NCBI RefSeq assembly: GCF_002028425.1
Contig: NZ_CP020042.1
Location: 2,232,001-2,296,000 of the forward strand
Source: Streptomyces katrae
GTDB lineage: Bacteria > Actinomycetota > Actinomycetes > Streptomycetales > Streptomycetaceae
Direction: 5' to 3'
Length of the DNA stretch: 64,000 nt
The notes under the pieces are model-generated. The model was not told the origin of the DNA. It worked only from the letters and a program-made list of their open reading frames with translations, and made no database searches. Positions 1-10,367 of the stretch are shown here, in pieces. Position numbers and translations under genes: made by a program. Numbering within the stretch: the first letter of the stretch is position 1; every line of letters starts with the position of its first letter.

Positions 1-434
1 GCCACGGCGTGCTGGAATACGTGGACGACCCGGCCGAGGGCGTGGCCAACGCCGTCGCCGCGCTGCGTCCCGGCGGTGTCCTCAGCCTGCTCGGCGCCGG
101 CCTCGGCGGGGCCGTCCTGGCGCGGGCGCTGGCCGGGCACTTCACCGAGGCCCGCACCGCGCTCACCGACCCGGCCGGGCGCTGGGGCGCCGGCGACCCG
201 GTACCGCGCCGCTTCACGGCCGAGCAGCTCGCGGAGCTGGTCGGCGCGGCCGGCCTGGAGGTCGGCGCCGTGCACGGGGTGCGGATCTTCGCCGACCTGG
301 TGCCCGGCGTCCTGGTGGACACCGAGCCGGGGGCGGTGGAGGCGCTGCTGCGCCTGGAGGAGGCCGCCGCCGAGCTGCCCGCCTTCCACGCGGTGGCCAC
401 CCAGCTGCACGTCCTGGGCGAGAAGCCGGCCTGA
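1..434 (+). CDS. class I SAM-dependent methyltransferase, C-terminal part (5' end outside window)
   Basis: The window opens inside this gene. The frame is open from base 3 and reads HGVLEYVDD..., ending at TGA 432-434, so about 143 C-terminal residues remain. The VLEYVDD stretch followed by LRPGGVLSLLG matches the strand-4/strand-5 region of Rossmann-fold methyltransferases, where a hydrophobic 'VLEHV.D' is followed by 'L+PGG'. The SAM-binding glycine motif must lie upstream of the window. The remainder has the FTAEQLAELVGAAGLE pattern common near the end of such enzymes. The methyl acceptor cannot be predicted. No close operon partner is visible: the next gene starts about 310 bases downstream with its own ribosome binding site. 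Confidence 0.75.
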   Translation, partial: HGVLEYVDDPAEGVANAVAALRPGGVLSLLGAGLGGAVLARALAGHFTEARTALTDPAGRWGAGDPVPRRFTAEQLAELVGAAGLEVGAVHGVRIFADLVPGVLVDTEPGAVEALLRLEEAAAELPAFHAVATQLHVLGEKPA

Positions 435-745
435 TCCGCCGCCCGGTCCGCCTGATCCACGGGCCCGCGCGGGGTGACCTGCGCGAGACCCCTCCGTTCC
501 CGCGCCGTGACCCGTATGATCGGACGACCGCTCGGCATGGCGGACCACTCATTGGGGAATAAGCGCCTCAGTGACCGCGCTGGTGACGGTACGTTTCACG
601 CAGTGGTTGTCCACACAGTGGTTTCTCGCTCAGCGATGTGCAGAATGTGGCGTAGAGGGCGGGTATCACGGGGGCGATTCCCCGCCTATCCTGAAGGGGA
701 CCCCTGGTCGCTACCCCCCGCGACCGACGGATGAGGAGGACTCCC
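435..745 (+). other. intergenic region upstream of the DUF3040 gene, with a direct repeat
   Basis: No convincing gene lies here. The base composition is less G+C rich than the neighbouring genes, as expected for promoter DNA. The octamer CAGTGGTT occurs twice with a 15-base period (601-608 and 616-623), which could be a direct-repeat protein site. A second G-rich stretch just before the next gene contains GGAGG-like sequence used as its ribosome binding site. No promoter hexamers could be assigned with confidence. Confidence 0.5.
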
Positions 746-1147
746 GTGCCGCTCTCGGAGCACGAGCAGCGAATGCTCGAGCAGATGGAGCGAGCGCTGT
801 ACGCCGAAGACCCCAAGTTCGCGACAGCGCTTGAGGGCAGTGGACTGCGCACGTACACCCGGCGACGGGTCTACCAGGCAGCCGCAGGCATTGTGGTGGG
901 TATCGCGCTCCTCATGACCGGTGTGATCTGGCAGGAAGTGCTCTGGATCAGCGTGGTGGGATTCCTCGTCATGCTGGCCTGTACGGTCCTCGTCGTCACC
1001 GGTTGGCGCAAGGCACCCAAGCCCGGCGAACAGCCCGTCTCCGGAAGTGCAGGCGGTTCGGCCCGCGGGCAGAACCGGCAGCGTCGGTCGATGATGAACC
1101 GTATCGAGGACCGGTGGCAGCGCCGCCGCGACGAACAGGGGCATTAG
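746..1147 (+). CDS. DUF3040 membrane protein
   Basis: A 133-residue protein beginning VPLSEHEQRMLEQMERAL. The 'PLSE.EQR.L..ME..L...DP.FA' opening is the DUF3040 signature seen throughout Streptomyces and relatives. Two hydrophobic segments (about residues 46-64 and 69-86) are followed by a basic, polar C-terminus (NRQRRSMMNRIEDRWQRRR), giving a small inner-membrane protein with cytoplasmic ends. GTG at 746 is chosen over the in-frame ATG at 731 because GAGGAGGA (733-740) sits five bases before it. Function is unknown. A strong terminator follows at 1169, so it is probably monocistronic or the last gene of its unit. Confidence 0.85.
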   Translation: MPLSEHEQRMLEQMERALYAEDPKFATALEGSGLRTYTRRRVYQAAAGIVVGIALLMTGVIWQEVLWISVVGFLVMLACTVLVVTGWRKAPKPGEQPVSGSAGGSARGQNRQRRSMMNRIEDRWQRRRDEQGH

Positions 1148-1168
1148 TCCCCGCACCCCATTCCGTCC

Positions 1169-1211
1169 GGTGAGGGACGGCCGCGCGAGCGCGGCCGTCC
1201 CTCACCGTTTT
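1169..1211 (+). terminator. intrinsic terminator after the DUF3040 gene
   Basis: A perfect 18-base inverted repeat (1169-1186 and 1189-1206) encloses a two-base centre and is followed by TTTT (1208-1211). It lies 21 bases after the DUF3040 stop codon. Confidence 0.9.
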
Positions 1212-1237
1212 CCGCGTCCCTGCGGCATGATGCCGGT

Positions 1238-1852
1238 GTGAGTGTGCTCCCCCTGGTCTTCACCAGCGGCTGGGCCAGCGGGATCAACGCCTACGCCGTG
1301 GTCCTCCTGCTCGGCGTCTTCGGCGCGACCGGCCTGACCGACGAGGTCCCGGCCTCCCTCCAGCGCACCGACGTGCTCGTCGTGGCGGGCGTGCTGTTCC
1401 TCTGCGAGGCCGTCGCCGACAAGATCCCTTACGTGGACTCCGTCTGGGACTCCGTCCACACCGTGATCCGCCCGGCCGCCGGGGCCGTGATCGGCGCCCT
1501 CCTGGCCGGGCAGAGCGGCTCGCTGTCCGACCTGGCCGCCGGCGCCCTCGGCGGCTCCACCGCGCTGGCCAGCCATCTCGTCAAGGCCGGCACCCGGATG
1601 GCCGTCAACACCTCCCCCGAGCCCTTCAGCAACTTCGTGCTGAGCACGGCCGAGGACCTCGGCGTGGGCGGACTCGTCACGTTCGCCATGTTCCATCCGA
1701 TGGCCGCCGCGGTCATCGCGGCCGTCCTGCTCGCCGCCGGCGTGGCCCTGCTGGTCTTCCTCTGGAGCCGCATCCGCCGCTACCGGCGCCGGCGGGCCCA
1801 GCGCCGCGAGGAGAAACGGATGGCCGCGGTCCGCGGGGCGCCGCCGTTCTGA
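1238..1852 (+). CDS. DUF4126 family integral membrane protein
   Basis: A 204-residue, very hydrophobic protein. The N-terminal 'FTSGWASGINAYAVVLLLG' and the internal 'PFSNFVLSTAEDLGVGG' and 'MFHPMAAAVIAAVLLAAGVALL' stretches are characteristic of DUF4126 proteins. About four to five membrane segments are visible, ending in a strongly basic cytoplasmic tail (RIRRYRRRRAQRREEKR). The GTG start has no clear Shine-Dalgarno sequence and follows the upstream terminator closely, so translation may be leaderless. Biochemical role is unknown. The next gene begins about 50 bases later with no terminator between them, so the two could share a transcript. Confidence 0.8.
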   Translation: MSVLPLVFTSGWASGINAYAVVLLLGVFGATGLTDEVPASLQRTDVLVVAGVLFLCEAVADKIPYVDSVWDSVHTVIRPAAGAVIGALLAGQSGSLSDLAAGALGGSTALASHLVKAGTRMAVNTSPEPFSNFVLSTAEDLGVGGLVTFAMFHPMAAAVIAAVLLAAGVALLVFLWSRIRRYRRRRAQRREEKRMAAVRGAPPF

Positions 1853-1903
1853 CCCGCTGACCTCGCTCGATGGGCGGGGCGCTCGCTCGATAGGCTCAGC
1901 GCC

Positions 1904-3337
1904 ATGGCAAGAATTGCGGTGATCGGCGCCGGCATGGGCGCGATGGCGACGGCGGCCCGGCTGGCGGTGGCGGGCCACCAGGTGACGGTCTACGAGCGCG
2001 GCTCCACCTACGGCGGCGCGCTCGGCCGGTACGAGCGCGACGGCTTCGCCTTCGACACCGGGCCGGGCCTGCTGCACCTGCCCGCCGTCTACCGCGACCT
2101 GTTCGTGAAGACCGGCAAGCGGCCCCTGGAGGACCTGGTCGAGATGGTCCAGGCGGACCCGGCCGTCCGGCACGTCCTGGACCACGCCGCCGTCACCCTC
2201 CCCGGCACCTCCCGGGGCGGGGTCGCCGCCGCCCTGGACGAGACCTTCGGCGCGGGCGCGGGCGAACGCTGGAACGACCTGCTGGGCCGCGCCCGCGACA
2301 CCTGGGACGCCACCCGCCGCCCCCTGCTGGAGGAGCCGCTGCGCCCCGACTGGCAGGTCCTGGGCCGCGACCCCTATCCGGCGCTGCGCGGCAGCGGCCT
2401 GCTGCGCCGACGCCAGCCGACCCTGGCCGAGGTGGCCCGGCGCGAGCTGGGCGGCGGGCTCGGGGAGCTGCTGCGCGGGCGGGTCCTGGCGTACGGGCTC
2501 GACCCCGACTCGGCGCCCGCCGCCGCTGCGGCCCTGCCGTACATGGAGCAGACCTTCGGCACCTGGTACGTACGCGGCGGCATGCGCGAGCTCGCCACCG
2601 CCGTGTACGAGCGCTGCCTGGAGCGGAAGGTGGAGTTCGTCTTCGGAGCCCCCGTACGGGCGGTGCTGAGCCGGGACGGCCGGGCGGCCGGGGTCCGGCT
2701 GGACGACGGCACCGAGGCAGCCGCCGACTCCGTGGTCTGCGGGATCGACCCGAGGCAGCTCCCGTCCGGCTCCGTGTCCTGGCCGCGCGGCAGCGTGCAG
2801 GCCCGGGGCGGCTCGGTGCCCGGCCGGCTGACCCTGCTGCTCGCCCTGCGCGGCGGCCGCCCGGCGGACGCCGTCCACCGCACGCTGGTGCACTCCCCGG
2901 GCTCCGCCGCCGTCCAGCTGGTCACGGTGCTGCGCCCGGACGACCCGTCCACCCGGCCCGACGAGGACCACGAGGCGGTGACCGTGAGCGCCGTGTGCGG
3001 CCCCGCCGGAGGGGCCGCGGTGCCGGACCCGGAGAAGCTGCTGGACCTCGCCGCACGGGCCGTCCCCGACCTGCGCAAGCGGCTGCTGTGGCAGGAGGTG
3101 CGCACCCCGGAGCACGTGGAGGTGGCCACGGGCGCCCTCGGCGGCTCGGTGCCCGCCCCGGCGCTGCCGGGCGACGGCGGGCGGCTGCTGTACCCGGCCA
3201 ACGCGACGGGCCTGCCCGGGCTGTACCTCGCGGGCGGCTGGGCGCACCCCGGCGGCGGGCTCGCGCACGCGGGGATGACGGGGGCCCTGGTGGCCGGCCT
3301 GATCGTCGAGGGGGCGGACTTCCGCGGCTCGCAGTGA
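1904..3337 (+). CDS. NAD(P)/FAD-dependent oxidoreductase, phytoene-desaturase-like
   Basis: A 477-residue flavoprotein. The N-terminus MARIAVIGAGMGAMATAARLA carries the GxGxxG dinucleotide-binding fold followed by an acidic residue at the end of strand 2 (VTVYERG). The C-terminus 'GLYLAGGWAHPGGGLAHAGMTGALVAGLIVEG' is the FAD-closing motif of CrtI/carotenoid isomerase-like enzymes. The central part has the expected 'YVRGGMRELATAVYE..LER...EFVFGAPV' pattern. No carotenoid genes lie nearby, so the substrate is probably not phytoene, and many orphan Streptomyces members of this family are uncharacterised. The start at ATG 1904 lacks a good ribosome binding site. The family is certain, the reaction unknown. 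Confidence 0.8.
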   Translation: MARIAVIGAGMGAMATAARLAVAGHQVTVYERGSTYGGALGRYERDGFAFDTGPGLLHLPAVYRDLFVKTGKRPLEDLVEMVQADPAVRHVLDHAAVTLPGTSRGGVAAALDETFGAGAGERWNDLLGRARDTWDATRRPLLEEPLRPDWQVLGRDPYPALRGSGLLRRRQPTLAEVARRELGGGLGELLRGRVLAYGLDPDSAPAAAAALPYMEQTFGTWYVRGGMRELATAVYERCLERKVEFVFGAPVRAVLSRDGRAAGVRLDDGTEAAADSVVCGIDPRQLPSGSVSWPRGSVQARGGSVPGRLTLLLALRGGRPADAVHRTLVHSPGSAAVQLVTVLRPDDPSTRPDEDHEAVTVSAVCGPAGGAAVPDPEKLLDLAARAVPDLRKRLLWQEVRTPEHVEVATGALGGSVPAPALPGDGGRLLYPANATGLPGLYLAGGWAHPGGGLAHAGMTGALVAGLIVEGADFRGSQ

Positions 3338-3368
3338 GCCGCCCGGGCCGTGGGCCCGCGGCGCGCGC

Positions 3369-3416
3369 AAAAAAAGGGGGGGAGGGCCCGGCTCGTACGA
3401 GCCGGGCCCTCCCCCC
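3369..3416 (-). terminator. strong intrinsic terminator for the minus-strand membrane-protein gene
   Basis: A 20-base perfect palindrome (arms 3377-3396 and 3397-3416) is flanked on its low-coordinate side by seven A residues (3369-3375), which read as a T-tract on the minus strand. It lies between convergent genes and may also slow transcription from the plus side. Confidence 0.92.
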
Positions 3417-3443
3417 TGGCCGCTCCAGCGGCGGGTACCGGCT

Positions 3444-4337
3444 TCAGTAGCGGTACTGCCCGTACTCGCCGTTGCCCTGGTACGGGTACCCCTGCTGCTG
3501 CGGGTCCTGCTCCGGGTAGGGCTGCGGGGCCGCGTCGGTGGCGCGCTGCTGCGGGACCCAGACCCCGCCGGGCGGGGTGTCCATGGAGTACTGCTGCTGC
3601 GCGGGGTCGTAGTGCGGGTAGTCGTACGGCTGGCCCGGGGAGACCGCCCCGCCGGTGCCGATGTACGGGTCGGAGTAGGCGGCGTAGACCTGCTGGTCAC
3701 CCGCCGGGTACCCGCCGGTGTAGTCGTAGCCCCCCTGCCCCTGCCCGGGGCCGGGGTAGGCGTGCTGCCCGCCGTCGTGGCCGTCCGCGGCGAACGGGGA
3801 GGCGAAGGCGGTGGTGGCGTCCGGCTGCTGGGGGGCGAAGCTCTGTATCCCGTAGGAGCCGGTGTCCTCGGGCACCGGCTGCGGGACGAAGACGTTGCGG
3901 TCGTCCCGGTCGCCGGCGTCCTCGTGGGATGGGAAGTCGGCGCCGGCACCGGCGGCGGCCGGGTCCTGGGAGCCGTACTCCAGCCCCGTCACCTCCAGCG
4001 CGGGCTCCTGGCGCTGTGCACCGCGCCCCGAGTGGCGGCGGCGTCTGCTCGGCGCCTCCTGGCGGACGGGCCGGCCGTCCTTGCCCTTGCGCAGGGCCCA
4101 GCCGGCGACGAAGCCCTTGCGGAAGGAGAGCGTCACCAGAGTCTGGCCGACGGCGAAGGCGATCGCACCGACGGCGATGACGAGCACCGACGGCAGCACG
4201 ACGCCGGCGACCACGCCGAGGAACCCGGCGAAGGCGAGCAGGCGCCAGCGCAGCCGGGCCTTGTACTGCATCAGGACCTCGGCAAGCAGCCACAACGCGA
4301 CGAAAGCGAACGCGATGTAGAGGACCGTCATTCCCAT
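3444..4337 (-). CDS. membrane protein with Tyr/Gln/Gly/Pro-rich cytoplasmic tail
   Basis: A 297-residue protein. The N-terminal 75 residues hold two to three membrane segments (MGMTVLYIAFAFVALWLLAE..., then LLAFAGFLGVVAGVVLPSVLVIAVGAIAFAVG). A basic patch (RRRRHSGRG) is followed by about 190 residues of low-complexity sequence rich in Y, Q, P, G and D (for example YPYQGNGEYGQYRY at the end). Start ATG 4337 is preferred over ATG 4331 because GAGAGGGG lies about six bases before it. It sits 53 bases downstream of metF on the same strand and ends at a strong terminator, so it is probably cotranscribed with metF. The family is not recognised. The tail resembles disordered, interaction-prone regions of actinobacterial cell-envelope proteins. 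Confidence 0.75.
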   Translation of the reverse strand: MGMTVLYIAFAFVALWLLAEVLMQYKARLRWRLLAFAGFLGVVAGVVLPSVLVIAVGAIAFAVGQTLVTLSFRKGFVAGWALRKGKDGRPVRQEAPSRRRRHSGRGAQRQEPALEVTGLEYGSQDPAAAGAGADFPSHEDAGDRDDRNVFVPQPVPEDTGSYGIQSFAPQQPDATTAFASPFAADGHDGGQHAYPGPGQGQGGYDYTGGYPAGDQQVYAAYSDPYIGTGGAVSPGQPYDYPHYDPAQQQYSMDTPPGGVWVPQQRATDAAPQPYPEQDPQQQGYPYQGNGEYGQYRY

Positions 4338-4390
4338 GCAAGGCCCCTCTCGGTACGGCCGTACCGCGCGGGAGACGGGGAGACGGCCGA

Positions 4391-5305
4391 TCAGGCCCGC
4401 TGGTGCAGGCCCAGGTTCTCGTAGATTTCGAGAGTCGCCGTGGAATTGTTCAGCGTGATGAAGTGCAGTCCCGGAACACCTTCGGACAGCAGCCGCGCGC
4501 AGAACTCCGTGGCGAACTCGATGCCAATGGAGCGTACAGCGGCCGGATCGTCCTTGACGGCGTGCATGCGGTCTTTCACGGCGTCGGGGAAGACCGCGTT
4601 GCTCAGCTGGGGCAGTCGGTCGAGCTGCTTGATACCCACAACAGGCATGACCTCGGGGATGATCGGGGTCTCGCAGCCCGCCTTCTGGACGCTGTCGCGC
4701 AGCCTCAGATAATTCTCGGGGTCGAAGAACATCTGGGTGATGGCGTAGTCCGCACCTGCGCGGCACTTGTCCACGAAGTGCCGGATGTCCGTATCCCAGT
4801 TGTCGGAGCGGGGGTGCATCTCGGGGAAGGCGGCGACGCCCACGCAGAAGTCGCCGGACTCCTTGAGCAGGCGGACGAGGTCGGCCGCGTAGTCCACGCC
4901 CTCGGGGTGCTTGACCCACGGGCCCATGGGGTCGCCCGGCGGGTCGCCGCGGAGCGCGAGCATGTTGCGGATGCCGGCGTCGGCGAACTGGCCGATCACG
5001 TGGCGCAGCTCGGCGATGGAGTGGTCCACGGCGGTGAGGTGCGCGACGGGGGTCAGGGTGGTGTCGGCGGCGATCTGCTGGGTGGCGCGGACGGTGCCGC
5101 CCCGGGTGGAGCCGCCGGCTCCGTACGTGACGGAGACGAAGCTCGGGGAGACCGCCTCGATCCGGCGGAGCGCGTTCCAGAGGTTGCGCTCGCCCTTCTC
5201 GGTCTTGGGGGCCCAGAACTCGAAGGAATACGAGGCTCCGGACGCGAGGAGGTCGCGGACCGTGTGTGCACGGTCCGACCAGGTGGAAGCGGTACCAAGG
5301 GCCAT
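4391..5305 (-). CDS. metF: 5,10-methylenetetrahydrofolate reductase
   Basis: A 304-residue cytoplasmic FAD enzyme that reduces methylene-THF to methyl-THF, feeding methionine synthesis. The TIM-barrel family signatures are visible: [12 protein letters not shown] with catalytic Glu29, [20 protein letters not shown], and [11 protein letters not shown] in the folate-binding region. Length is normal. ATG 5305 is the only sensible start; no Shine-Dalgarno sequence precedes it. The upstream region holds repeated TGGACA elements. Neighbouring thiE and the Rv2175c-like gene run in the same direction. In Mycobacterium tuberculosis metF also lies next to the Rv2175c-pknL pair, a conserved neighbourhood. 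Confidence 0.95.
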   Translation of the reverse strand: MALGTASTWSDRAHTVRDLLASGASYSFEFWAPKTEKGERNLWNALRRIEAVSPSFVSVTYGAGGSTRGGTVRATQQIAADTTLTPVAHLTAVDHSIAELRHVIGQFADAGIRNMLALRGDPPGDPMGPWVKHPEGVDYAADLVRLLKESGDFCVGVAAFPEMHPRSDNWDTDIRHFVDKCRAGADYAITQMFFDPENYLRLRDSVQKAGCETPIIPEVMPVVGIKQLDRLPQLSNAVFPDAVKDRMHAVKDDPAAVRSIGIEFATEFCARLLSEGVPGLHFITLNNSTATLEIYENLGLHQRA

Positions 5306-5344
5306 ATGGGCAGGTTAGACGCGCCCCGCCGGACGCCGAAGCAC

Positions 5345-5373
5345 TGTCCATCCATTGGACAGATTTTTGGACA
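5345..5373 (-). promoter_or_regulatory. TGGACA repeat cluster upstream of metF (possible operator)
   Basis: TGTCCA (5345-5350) and TGGACA (5356-5361) form an inverted repeat with a five-base centre. A second TTGGACA (5367-5373) repeats the first (5355-5361) with a 12-base period. The cluster lies 40 to 70 bases upstream of the metF start in the gap between thiE and metF. The binding factor is unknown. Confidence 0.4.
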
Positions 5374-5443
5374 CCCGGGCGCGGGCCCGAGCGCGGCACG
5401 AGCTCCGCGCGAGTGGGCTACGAGACCGGCCGCCCGGGATCCG

Positions 5444-6082
5444 TCACGCGAGGCGGGCGCGGACGCGCTTGGCCAGGTCGGCGGCGGCGGCCCCGGGGTC
5501 GGTGGCCTCGGTGATCGCACGGACGACCACGACGCGGGTGGCTCCGGCGTCGAGGACCTCGTCCAGGTTCGCGGCGTCGATGCCGCCGATGGCGAACCAG
5601 GGGCGGTCCTGCTCCAGGGAGGCCGCGTAGCGGACGAGGCCGAGGCCCGGGGCGTAGCGGCCGGGCTTGGTGGGGGTGGGCCAGCAGGGGCCCGTGCAGA
5701 AGTAGTCCACGCCCGGTTCGGCGACGGCGGCGTCGACCTCGGACTCGGCGTGGCAGGAGCGGCCGATCAGGACGTCCCGGCCGAGGATGGCGCGGGCGGC
5801 GGGGACGGGGATGTCGCCCTGGCCGAGGTGCAGGACGTCGGAGCCGATGGCGTGCGCGACGTCGGCGCGGTCGTTCACGGCGAGCAGCTTGCCGTGGCGG
5901 CGGGCGGCCTCGGCGAACACCTGGAGGTGTTCGAGTTCCTCGCCGGCCTCCATGCCCTTGTCGCGGAGCTGGACGATGTCGACGCCGCCGGCCAGGACGG
6001 CGTCGAGGAACTCGGGGAGGTCCCCCTGCCGCTTGCGGGCGTCCGTGCACAGGTAGAGCCGGGCGTCGGACAGCTGCTGCAT
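5444..6082 (-). CDS. thiE: thiamine-phosphate synthase
   Basis: A 212-residue TIM-barrel enzyme that couples HMP-pyrophosphate to the thiazole phosphate to make thiamine monophosphate. Diagnostic stretches are [11 protein letters not shown] (pyrophosphate and Lys region), [19 protein letters not shown], the [12 protein letters not shown] loop and [19 protein letters not shown] near the end. AAGGGG lies about nine bases before ATG 6082. It runs opposite to the riboswitch-controlled thiO-thiS-thiG operon 2 kb away and shows no riboswitch of its own in the 76 bases before it. This suggests separate regulation or cotranscription with the upstream Rv2175c-like gene. Confidence 0.95.
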   Translation of the reverse strand: MQQLSDARLYLCTDARKRQGDLPEFLDAVLAGGVDIVQLRDKGMEAGEELEHLQVFAEAARRHGKLLAVNDRADVAHAIGSDVLHLGQGDIPVPAARAILGRDVLIGRSCHAESEVDAAVAEPGVDYFCTGPCWPTPTKPGRYAPGLGLVRYAASLEQDRPWFAIGGIDAANLDEVLDAGATRVVVVRAITEATDPGAAAADLAKRVRARLA

Positions 6083-6158
6083 GGGAGTACCCCTTGGCGG
6101 TGATGGAGTGCGGGCGGGCCGAGGTTACCCGGCCCGCCCGCATCCGTGGATCAGCCGG

Positions 6159-6530
6159 TCAGAGGGCGAGCGCCTGAGCGCGGCGCTTCACCTCCGTGCC
6201 GCGGTTCTCCCGCAGCGCCTGCACGGGGGTACCGGGCAGGGAGGGGTCCTCGGTGAACAGCCATTCCAGCATCTCCTCGTCGGAGAAGCGGTCGTCGCGC
6301 AGCACGGTCAGCAGGCCGACGAGCCCCTTGACGACCTTGTCGCCGTCGATGAACTGGGCCGGAACCTGCAGCGCGCGGTTCTCGCCCCGGCGTACGGCGA
6401 TCAGCTGCCCTTCCTTGACCATCTGGCGGACCCGGGTCACCTCGACGTCGAGCATCTCCGCGATGTCGGGGAGGTACAGCCAGGAGGGGACTAGGGCATC
6501 GATCTTTGCGTCAATCTCGGTCACGGACAC
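6159..6530 (-). CDS. Rv2175c-like winged-helix DNA-binding protein
   Basis: A 123-residue protein. WLYLPDIAEMLDVEVTRVRQMVKEGQLIAVRRG is a MerR/excisionase-like winged helix (about residues 17-50). The C-terminal half, VKGLVGLLTVLRDDRFSDEEMLEWLFTEDPSLPGTPVQAL...EVKRRAQALAL, matches the Rv2175c family. In M. tuberculosis Rv2175c is a nucleoid-type DNA binder phosphorylated by the kinase PknL. A PASTA Ser/Thr kinase gene lies 4.4 kb away here. The N-terminus is short and contains one Thr (residue 4) that could be a phosphosite. GTG 6530 is used; GTG 6524 is an alternative. The targets on DNA are unknown. Confidence 0.85.
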   Translation of the reverse strand: MSVTEIDAKIDALVPSWLYLPDIAEMLDVEVTRVRQMVKEGQLIAVRRGENRALQVPAQFIDGDKVVKGLVGLLTVLRDDRFSDEEMLEWLFTEDPSLPGTPVQALRENRGTEVKRRAQALAL

Positions 6531-6580
6531 AAGCCTGCCACCTCGGCGGGGCGCCCGGTACCCGGCCCCGTCCGTCCGGG

Positions 6581-6640
6581 TCCGGGCCGGTGCGCGGACA
6601 GGCGTCCGGGCCGGTGGGCGGACAGGCGTCCGGGCCGGGG
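6581..6640. repeat. 24-bp G/C-rich tandem repeat, about 2.5 copies
   Basis: Two near-identical 24-base units (6581-6604 and 6605-6628, one base different) and the first 12 bases of a third lie between the Rv2175c-like gene and the reductase gene. Nothing coding is apparent. The flanking sequence is a run of GGGCC/CCGGG motifs. Confidence 0.7.
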
Positions 6641-6671
6641 CCCGGGGCCGGGTGCGGGTGCGGGCCCGGGC

Positions 6672-6696
6672 ACGGACCCCTGTCGGAGGGGTCCGT
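6672..6696 (-). terminator. hairpin at the 3' end of the flavoprotein reductase gene
   Basis: A perfect nine-base stem (6672-6680 and 6688-6696) with a seven-base loop overlaps the stop codon of the minus-strand reductase gene. There is no clear T-tract, which is usual for Streptomyces terminators. Confidence 0.65.
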
Positions 6697-7949
6697 CAGG
6701 CGGCGGCCGATTTCAGCGGGACGCCCGGGTCGGCGACCTTGGCCGGGTCGACAGGGGTGCCCGACTCGATCAGCTTGCGGCCCTGGGCCAGGTCCCGGGG
6801 CCGGCCCACGGCCAGGACGGCGACGAGCACGTCCCCGCGCAGCCAGCACACCGACCAGGTGTCGCCGTCCGGGTCGCCGCGCCACAGCAGGGTGTCGGCG
6901 CCGCCGTGGTGGCCCGCGTACTGCACGAAGCGGCCGAACTGCTCGGACCAGAAGTACGGCACCGGGTCGTAGGCCTGGACGGCCTCCCCGGCGACGATGT
7001 TCGCCGCGACGGCGCGGGGGCCCTGGAGGGCGTTGTCCCAGTGGTGGACCAGCAGCCGGGTCCCGTAGCGGGCCGACGGGAAGGAGGAGCAGTCGCCGAC
7101 GGCGTACACCCCGGGCAGCGAGGTGCGCAGGTGGGCGTCGGCGGTGACGGAGCCGTCGGGGCCCCGCTCGACGCCGCTGCCGGCGAGCCAGTCGGTGGCG
7201 GGGCGGGCGCCGATGCCGACGACGACGGCCCCGGCGGGCAGCTCGCGGCCGTCCGCGAGGAGCACCCGGCCCTCCTCGATCCCGGCCACCTTCGCGCCGG
7301 TGAGCAGGGTGGCGCCGGCGCCCTCGTACCAGCGGGCCATGGGGGCGGCGACCTCGGCGGGCAGGGCCCCGGCCAGGACCCGGTCGGCCGCCTCGACCAC
7401 GGTGACGGCGCAGCCGGCCTCGCGGGCGGCGGTGGCGAACTCGGCGCCGATCCAGCCGGCCCCGACCACCACGACCCCGGGGGCGGCGGCGAGCACGGGG
7501 CGCAGCCGGGCGGCGTCGTCGAGGGTGCGCAGCAGGTGGACGCCGGGGACGCCCTCGGTGCCGGGCAGGGTCAGCGGGGTGGCGCCGGTGGCCAGGACCA
7601 GGACCTCGTACGGGACGGGTCCGGCCTCGGTGTCCAGCTCGCGGTCGGCGGCGCGCAGGCCGGTGACCTCGGTCCCCAGGCGCAGGGTGATGCGCAGGCC
7701 CTCGAAGTCGACGTCGAAGGCGGAGTCCTCGGCCTTGCCGAGCAGCACCGCCTTGGAGAGCGGGGGGCGGTCGTAGGGCTGGTGGGGTTCGGCGCCCAGC
7801 AGGGTCACGGGGCCGGTCCAGCCCTGGTCCCGCAGGGCCACCGCGGTCTGCACGCCGGCCATGCCGGCGCCGACGATCACCACGCCGGGCCCCGGCTGCT
7901 CCGTCTGTTCCGTCTGCTGCTGCGTCTGCTGCTGCGTCTGCTCACTCAC
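6696..7949 (-). CDS. FAD/NAD(P)H-dependent ferredoxin- or rubredoxin-reductase family protein
   Basis: A 417-residue two-dinucleotide-fold flavoprotein. FAD fold VVIVGAGMAGVQTAVAL is near residue 23, the NAD(P)H fold VVVVGAGWIGAEFATAARE about 160-180, and the FAD-closing motif LPGVYAVGDCSSF about 285-297. A C-terminal reductase domain includes VPYFWSEQFGRFVQYAG. This is the pattern of reductases that feed electrons to ferredoxins, rubredoxins or P450/dioxygenase systems. The N-terminus is an unusual low-complexity tail (SEQTQQQTQQQTEQTEQ) encoded by short tandem repeats. The start is GTG 7949. It is divergent from the thiamine operon and has no obvious ferredoxin partner nearby. Confidence 0.85.
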   Translation of the reverse strand: MSEQTQQQTQQQTEQTEQPGPGVVIVGAGMAGVQTAVALRDQGWTGPVTLLGAEPHQPYDRPPLSKAVLLGKAEDSAFDVDFEGLRITLRLGTEVTGLRAADRELDTEAGPVPYEVLVLATGATPLTLPGTEGVPGVHLLRTLDDAARLRPVLAAAPGVVVVGAGWIGAEFATAAREAGCAVTVVEAADRVLAGALPAEVAAPMARWYEGAGATLLTGAKVAGIEEGRVLLADGRELPAGAVVVGIGARPATDWLAGSGVERGPDGSVTADAHLRTSLPGVYAVGDCSSFPSARYGTRLLVHHWDNALQGPRAVAANIVAGEAVQAYDPVPYFWSEQFGRFVQYAGHHGGADTLLWRGDPDGDTWSVCWLRGDVLVAVLAVGRPRDLAQGRKLIESGTPVDPAKVADPGVPLKSAAA

Positions 7950-8060
7950 ACGGTCAGCCTAGCCACCTGACGACCTGTCAGGAAAGCGGGGGCCGCCCGG
8001 CGCGGGGAGGCAGCCTTACCCGCCACCGGCCCCGGGGTTAGTCTGGCCACCGTACCTATC

Positions 8061-8149
8061 GCGGGAGTCCGGGCGCACCGGGCTGAGAGGGAGGCTGGCC
8101 GGCCTCCGACCGTACGAACCTGATCCGGGTCATGCCGGCGAAGGGAGGG
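8061..8149 (+). promoter_or_regulatory. TPP (THI-box) riboswitch controlling thiO-thiS-thiG
   Basis: The conserved CTGAGAGGGAG of the P2-P3 arm (from 8083) and the ACCTGATCCGGGTCATGCC segment (8118-8136) are both present in the expected order. The P1 closing strands lie around 8061 and 8140. The 3' end of the element, AAGGGAGGGG, is also the Shine-Dalgarno sequence for thiO, ten bases before its ATG. That arrangement implies translational control: bound thiamine pyrophosphate would hide the ribosome binding site. Confidence 0.95.
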
Positions 8150-8160
8150 GCTGGACGCCC

Positions 8161-10354
<2,194 letters not shown>

Positions 10355-10367
10355 GGGGGCCGCGGGG

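Noticed and set aside
1904..3337. Carotenoid biosynthesis gene
   Set aside because: The protein is CrtI-like, but no crtB, crtE or other carotenoid genes lie nearby, so the specific call is not supported.
1202..3949. Very long open frame on the minus strand over the DUF4126 and oxidoreductase genes
   Set aside because: It is antisense to two genes with clear domain motifs and reads as Arg/Pro/Gly/Ala-rich sequence without any family pattern, a usual by-product of high G+C codon bias.
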